A DNA stretch of 37,178 nucleotides from CAYGGE01 sp966250865 (GTDB taxonomy: Bacteria; Patescibacteriota; UBA1384; CAYGGE01). Location of the stretch: assembly GCA_966250865.1 (NCBI GenBank), contig CBINIT010000006.1, forward strand, positions 1-37,178, read 5' to 3'. The notes under the pieces were generated by a model. The model was not told where the DNA came from. It saw nothing but the letters and a program-made list of their open reading frames with translations, and ran no database searches. Shown here one piece after another: positions 33,874 through 37,178 of the stretch (position 1 is its first letter; each line of letters begins with the position of its first letter). Made by a program: the position numbers and the translations under genes.

Positions 33874-34284
33874 ATGGCCGTAGGAAGCGCCTCGCGCGCC
33901 TTCATTGCAAATGGTAGCGTACCGGTCAGTTGTGACCTGGTCGAGAGTATCGGTAGCCAGACTGGCATGCTGCCGCAGGGTCGGCATGACGACCGTGAGA
34001 CTGACGTGATTATCGGCGTCGCCGAGATGGCCGGCTATCTCATGCTCGGCTACATCACGACTGGTCGACATGACCGCGGGGACGGAGCCGAGGTCATTTC
34101 GCCAGAGTTCCGGCGCGGCCTCAACGGTCACGACCACCGCAGCATGCTCCGCAAGCTCGACACTAACGGCAACGTCAGGAAGTTCCAGGTGGTTGCGAGC
34201 CCCTCGGCCTATACCACCTACTATCTGCTGCCCACGCACGGCGACCTGGAGCAGCTTCTCGGCTGGCTCCGCTCGCGCAAGTAG
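33874..34284 (+). CDS. Small unknown protein
   Basis: The 136-residue soluble protein has no signal peptide or membrane segment. It contains several His/Asp-rich turns (GRHDDRETD, GRHDRGDG, NGHDHRS) that could bind metal. No family recognised. GGAG lies 10 bases before the ATG. It has its own promoter, leader hairpin and strong terminator. An opposite-strand frame at 33853-34302 lacks such signals and is rejected. Confidence 0.72.
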   Translation: MAVGSASRAFIANGSVPVSCDLVESIGSQTGMLPQGRHDDRETDVIIGVAEMAGYLMLGYITTGRHDRGDGAEVISPEFRRGLNGHDHRSMLRKLDTNGNVRKFQVVASPSAYTTYYLLPTHGDLEQLLGWLRSRK

Positions 34285-34305
34285 TGCCCGCTCGGGTAGC
34301 AACGA

Positions 34306-34342
34306 CCAGGCCGCGTCACTCGACGCGGCCTGGATTCGTTTT
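34306..34342 (+). terminator. Rho-independent terminator of the 33874 gene
   Basis: CCAGGCCGCGTC (34306-34317), loop ACTC, GACGCGGCCTGG (34322-34333), tail ATTCGTTTT. Confidence 0.88.
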
Positions 34343-34357
34343 AGACCGAGAAACAGC

Positions 34358-34385
34358 GAAGCTCACCACAGCCGTGGCGAGCTTC
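34358..34385 (-). terminator. Terminator of the 34389-34637 gene
   Basis: GAAGCTC (34358-34364) pairs with GAGCTTC (34379-34385), with inner CCAC/GTGG. On the minus strand GCTGTTTCTC follows. Confidence 0.6.
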
Positions 34386-34388
34386 TTG

Positions 34389-34637
34389 TTACATTTCGGC
34401 CAGGAACAGCATGAGGTCGATAAGCGCCTCGCGCCGCTCCGGCTGTACCACAACATTACATTCATAGGCAGCAGCTGCCTCAGCCACCCAACGGGCCGCA
34501 GCCTCCATATCGCCTCGCTCTGCGTCTTCGAGCGCGAGCGCGAGATAGATGCGTGCTTCAAGCTCGCCTTGCCCCACGAACCAGTCATCCTCACGACCAG
34601 TCGGCTGGAGCGCCTGTATTCGTTCAACCGGCGTCAT
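34389..34637 (-). CDS. Small acidic helical protein, unknown function
   Basis: The 82-residue protein looks like two or three amphipathic helices of TPR type (ARIYLALALEDAERGDMEAA, then ARWVAEAAAAYECN). GAGGA precedes the ATG at 34637, and the promoter at 34674-34702 excludes the longer reading from 34787, which would also cross the valS start. Single-gene unit with its own terminator. No family recognised. Confidence 0.7.
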   Translation of the reverse strand: MTPVERIQALQPTGREDDWFVGQGELEARIYLALALEDAERGDMEAAARWVAEAAAAYECNVVVQPERREALIDLMLFLAEM

Positions 34638-34673
34638 CGCTATCCTCAAGAGTCGTAAGAAAAGAGTGCGCCA

Positions 34674-34702
34674 ACTATACACTCCAAACCTGTTGCCGTC
34701 AA
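34674..34702 (-). promoter_or_regulatory. Strong promoter of the 34389-34637 gene
   Basis: Minus-strand TTGACG, 17-base spacer, TATAGT; start near 34667. Its -35 box overlaps the -35 box of the divergent valS promoter. Confidence 0.75.
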
Positions 34703-34721
34703 GCCCAAACCCTGTTACAAT
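34693..34721 (+). promoter_or_regulatory. Leaderless-type promoter of valS
   Basis: TTGCCG, 17-base spacer, TACAAT, then 6 bases and the ATG; start on the A of the ATG at 34728. Confidence 0.65.
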
Positions 34722-34727
34722 AGCTCC

Positions 34728-36914
34728 ATGCAACAAGAGCTCCCAAAGGCCTATGAGCCAACAACAGTTGAGACGGACATCTATCAAAAATGGTTAGATG
34801 CCGGTATTTTTGCGCCTAAAGACGACCCCAGCGCCAAACCGTTTACGATTATTGCTCCGCCACCGAACGCCAACGCTGCCCTTCACATCGGTCACGCAGT
34901 TTTCATTACGCTCCAAGACCTCATGGCCCGGTACCACCGCATGAAAGGCGATGCTACATTGTGGCTTCCTGGCTATGACCATGCCGGATTTGAAACGCAG
35001 GTTGTGTACGAAAAGAAGCTTGAGAAAGAAGGACGTTCTCGATTCGACATTCCTCGTGAACAGCTCTACCAAGAGATGTACGACTTCATGCAAGCCAACG
35101 TTAAAACCGTTCGTCATCAGCTCCAAAAACTCGGTGCCTCAATGGACTGGTCGCGAGAGGTCTTTACCCTTGATCCTCGAGTCGTAAAGCAGGTCTACTG
35201 GACCTTTAAGAAACTTCACGAGGACGGACTCGTCTACCGAAGCGAGCGGCCAGTGAACTGGTGCTCTCGCCACCAGACCTCTCTTGCCGATCTCGAAACG
35301 AAATATGAAGAACGCCAGGATCCGTTCTACTACTTTAAGTATGGTCCGTTTACGATCGGCACTTCCCGACCGGAAACCAAGTTCGGCGATAAATACGTGG
35401 TAATGCATCCGGACGACCCAAGGTATAAACAGTATGAGCACGGCCAAAAGCTCGAAGTGGAATGGATTAATGGGCCGATCACCGCAACAGTTATTAAAGA
35501 TGAAGCGGTCGACATGGGGTTTGGCTCAGGCGTCATGACCATCACCCCCTGGCACGATACCACTGACTTCGAGATCGCCAAGCGACATAATCTCCCGCTG
35601 GAGCAGGTTATTGATCAATATGGCAAGCTACTCCCGATTGCCGGTGAGTTTGCTGGACAGAAAATTGCAGCGGCCCGTCCACTCATCGTAGAAAAGCTGA
35701 AGCAAAAGGGTCTGCTTGAGCGAATCGACGAAAACTACCACCACAACGTCCAGGTTTGTTACAAGTGCAGCACGATCATTGAGCCGCAAGTTCAACCTCA
35801 ATGGTTTATCGCCATGACCAAGACCGGCAAGAGCGGGAAAAATCTGCGTGACGATGCTGTTGCCGCAATAAAGAGCGGCAAAGTAACATTTGCTACTCCA
35901 AGGTTTGAGACTACCTTTGACCGCTGGATGGAAGAGCTTCGCGATTGGAATGTGTCGCGTCAGATCGTTTGGGGGATCCAACTGCCTGTTTGGTACTGTC
36001 GCTGCGACGATTGCACGTGTGAGCCAATTGTTACTGCCGGCGAAACGCCAGACGCCTGTCCCACTTGCGGCAGCACCAAGCTTGAACGTGACTCTGATGT
36101 TTTTGATACCTGGTTCTCTTCCGGCCAGTGGCCTGTCGTGACCCTCAATGTCAACAGTGAGGCCGACTTTTTACGTTTCTACCCGACTAGCGTCATGGAA
36201 ACTGGCTACGATATCATCTTCTTCTGGGTCGCCCGCATGATTATGCTTTGCACCTACATGACTGGCAACGTCCCCTTCCAGCATGTCTACCTTCATGGTC
36301 TTGTTCGCGATAAAGATCGTCAAAAGATGAGTAAATCAAAGGGCAACGTGATCGACCCACTCGGTGTTGCCGAGCAGTACGGCTCCGATGCCGTTCGTAT
36401 GGCCTTGGTTTTTGGCACTTCTGCTGGTAATGACATTGTGATTAGCGAAGAAAAGATCCGCGGCATGCGCAACTTTGCTAATAAGCTTTGGAACATTGCT
36501 CGCTTTGTTCACATGAACCTTGAAGGTAAATCGTATGACGCCGCTGAGCTACCAAATCTAGAGCTCAAGACTGAGGCTGACAGAGCGCTCTTTGCCAAAC
36601 TTGGGGGCGAGCTTATCCCTGAAGTCACCAAGAACATAGATACCTTCCAGTTTCACCTGGCGGCCGAAAAACTCTATGACTTCACGTGGCACGAGTTCGC
36701 TGATAAGTATCTTGAAGTCGCCAAGGCGCAGCTCGCCGATCCAGAGACAAAAGAGTCAACGCAACAGATACTTCTGGCTGCCTTAGCAGCTCAGCTTTGC
36801 CTCCTCCATCCGTTCATGCCGTTTGTCACCGAAGCCATTTCCCAATCGCTGCCCATCACCAATCGCCCCTCTCTCCTCGCAATCTGTCCCTGGCCGGGAG
36901 GAGAGACGACCTAA
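34728..36914 (+). CDS. valS: Valine-tRNA ligase, short form
   Basis: This class I synthetase of 728 residues has the HIGH motif at 53-56 (PPPNANAALHIGHA), an editing domain with TSRPET, a CP region with Cys pairs (CYKC, then CRCDDCTC and CPTC), FDTWFSSGQWP, and KMSKS near 533-537. The anticodon-binding domain follows, but the C-terminal coiled-coil arm of bacterial enzymes (total 880-950) is absent. The usual PPPNVTG segment before HIGH is PPPNANA. It charges tRNA-Val. No Shine-Dalgarno sequence. Confidence 0.96.
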   Translation: MQQELPKAYEPTTVETDIYQKWLDAGIFAPKDDPSAKPFTIIAPPPNANAALHIGHAVFITLQDLMARYHRMKGDATLWLPGYDHAGFETQVVYEKKLEKEGRSRFDIPREQLYQEMYDFMQANVKTVRHQLQKLGASMDWSREVFTLDPRVVKQVYWTFKKLHEDGLVYRSERPVNWCSRHQTSLADLETKYEERQDPFYYFKYGPFTIGTSRPETKFGDKYVVMHPDDPRYKQYEHGQKLEVEWINGPITATVIKDEAVDMGFGSGVMTITPWHDTTDFEIAKRHNLPLEQVIDQYGKLLPIAGEFAGQKIAAARPLIVEKLKQKGLLERIDENYHHNVQVCYKCSTIIEPQVQPQWFIAMTKTGKSGKNLRDDAVAAIKSGKVTFATPRFETTFDRWMEELRDWNVSRQIVWGIQLPVWYCRCDDCTCEPIVTAGETPDACPTCGSTKLERDSDVFDTWFSSGQWPVVTLNVNSEADFLRFYPTSVMETGYDIIFFWVARMIMLCTYMTGNVPFQHVYLHGLVRDKDRQKMSKSKGNVIDPLGVAEQYGSDAVRMALVFGTSAGNDIVISEEKIRGMRNFANKLWNIARFVHMNLEGKSYDAAELPNLELKTEADRALFAKLGGELIPEVTKNIDTFQFHLAAEKLYDFTWHEFADKYLEVAKAQLADPETKESTQQILLAALAAQLCLLHPFMPFVTEAISQSLPITNRPSLLAICPWPGGETT

Positions 36915-37178
36915 TGCGTAAACACCAAGGAGCGGAACTACCCTTAACCCCCACCCACTGGCTACAGCTAACTGCGGCGATCATGCTGATCATCGCTGGC
37001 TGGCTCTGGAGCAGTAAGCTCGCGATCACCACCTACGAAGCCCAAGTGGCCTCGATCAACGATTCGCTTGACGACCAAGTCGCCTTGCTCCGGAAACGTA
37101 TCGCCACCCAAAACGATGCGCTTGAGCTCATCACCACCGGTCGTGGCTTCCTTGACGCCAAAAGTCCCCGCTTTGCCG
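36914..37178 (+). CDS. Membrane-anchored protein, 3' end outside window
   Basis: An open frame of at least 88 codons begins at the ATG that overlaps the valS stop by one base (TAATG), so it is translationally coupled to valS. The N-terminus has one membrane segment (about 17-35, LQLTAAIMLIIAGWLW) followed by a helical, possibly coiled-coil region. No family recognised. Confidence 0.7.
   Translation, partial: MRKHQGAELPLTPTHWLQLTAAIMLIIAGWLWSSKLAITTYEAQVASINDSLDDQVALLRKRIATQNDALELITTGRGFLDAKSPRFA

Noticed and set aside
33853..34302. Minus-strand frame of 149 codons opposite the 33874 gene
   Set aside because: The plus-strand gene has promoter, ribosome site and terminator in the right order; the minus frame ends inside the leader and has none of these.
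34638..34787. Longer N-terminus for the 82-residue protein
   Set aside because: It crosses both divergent promoters and the valS start.
1..37178. CRISPR array, insertion sequence or prophage
   Set aside because: No regularly spaced repeats, transposase, terminal repeats or phage structural genes were seen; the Xer-type gene alone does not indicate an element.
1..37178. Reassignment of UGA to Gly or Trp
   Set aside because: Conserved genes of expected length contain no in-frame TGA; Trp is TGG and Gly is GGN throughout.

Overview
The window looks like a chromosomal segment of a reduced-genome bacterium, most likely a member of the Patescibacteria/CPR. The reasons are short versions of core enzymes (728-residue ValRS, 429-residue MurE), TrmB-like regulators, FemAB-type ligases, membrane proteins with DUF2207 and bacterial PH domains, and many short unknown genes. 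The assignment is inference from gene content; no rRNA or tRNA was seen to anchor it. Base composition is near balanced by eye. Of 33 genes with a visible stop, 19 end in TAA, 13 in TAG and only one in TGA. TGA is also absent inside the reading frames, so UGA appears nearly unused.

Layout. 1-690: partial exported unknown gene (-). 819-3491: operon (-) of a membrane protein, the GTPase YchF and a secreted C39-like peptidase. 3510-5868: a TrmB-like regulator and a divergent cobalamin-type radical SAM gene. 6046-8229: recQ, meeting tail to tail an operon (-) of an NCS2 purine-type permease and an unusual methyltransferase that carries a TrmB-like effector domain (8226-10622). 10770-13110: small anchored protein, second TrmB-like regulator, GNAT-type transferase. 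13217-13410: a promoter, structured RNA and terminator, probably a new small RNA, followed by an exported CxxC protein. 13946-15037: XerC/D-like recombinase. 15170-18203: PAP2 phosphatase, DedA-like protein, M16 peptidase, NDP kinase. 18256-23281: three unknown proteins around a WecA/MraY-like transferase. 23313-26417: holA, DUF2207 and PH-domain operon (-). 26556-27722: two small membrane-protein genes, each with its own promoter and terminator. 27768-33695: M14 peptidase, polA, murE and FemX-like genes (-). 33874-34637: two small unknown genes, each with its own promoter and terminator. 34728-37178: valS and the start of a membrane protein.

Two styles of gene organisation are interleaved. 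Many conserved genes at the head of a transcript (valS, polA, murE, femX-like, PAP2, the WecA-like gene, the 171-residue membrane protein) have a -10 box ending 6-7 bases before the ATG and no Shine-Dalgarno sequence, as expected for leaderless mRNAs. Genes inside operons have good Shine-Dalgarno sequences. The short unknown genes instead have near-consensus TTGACA-type promoters, leaders that often begin with a stem-loop at the predicted transcription start, strong Shine-Dalgarno sequences, and their own terminators.

Cell-envelope functions are prominent: MurE, a FemX-like ligase, a WecA/MraY-like transferase, PAP2 phosphatase, C39-like, M14 and M16 peptidases, DedA. DNA maintenance is the second theme: PolA, HolA, RecQ, Xer.
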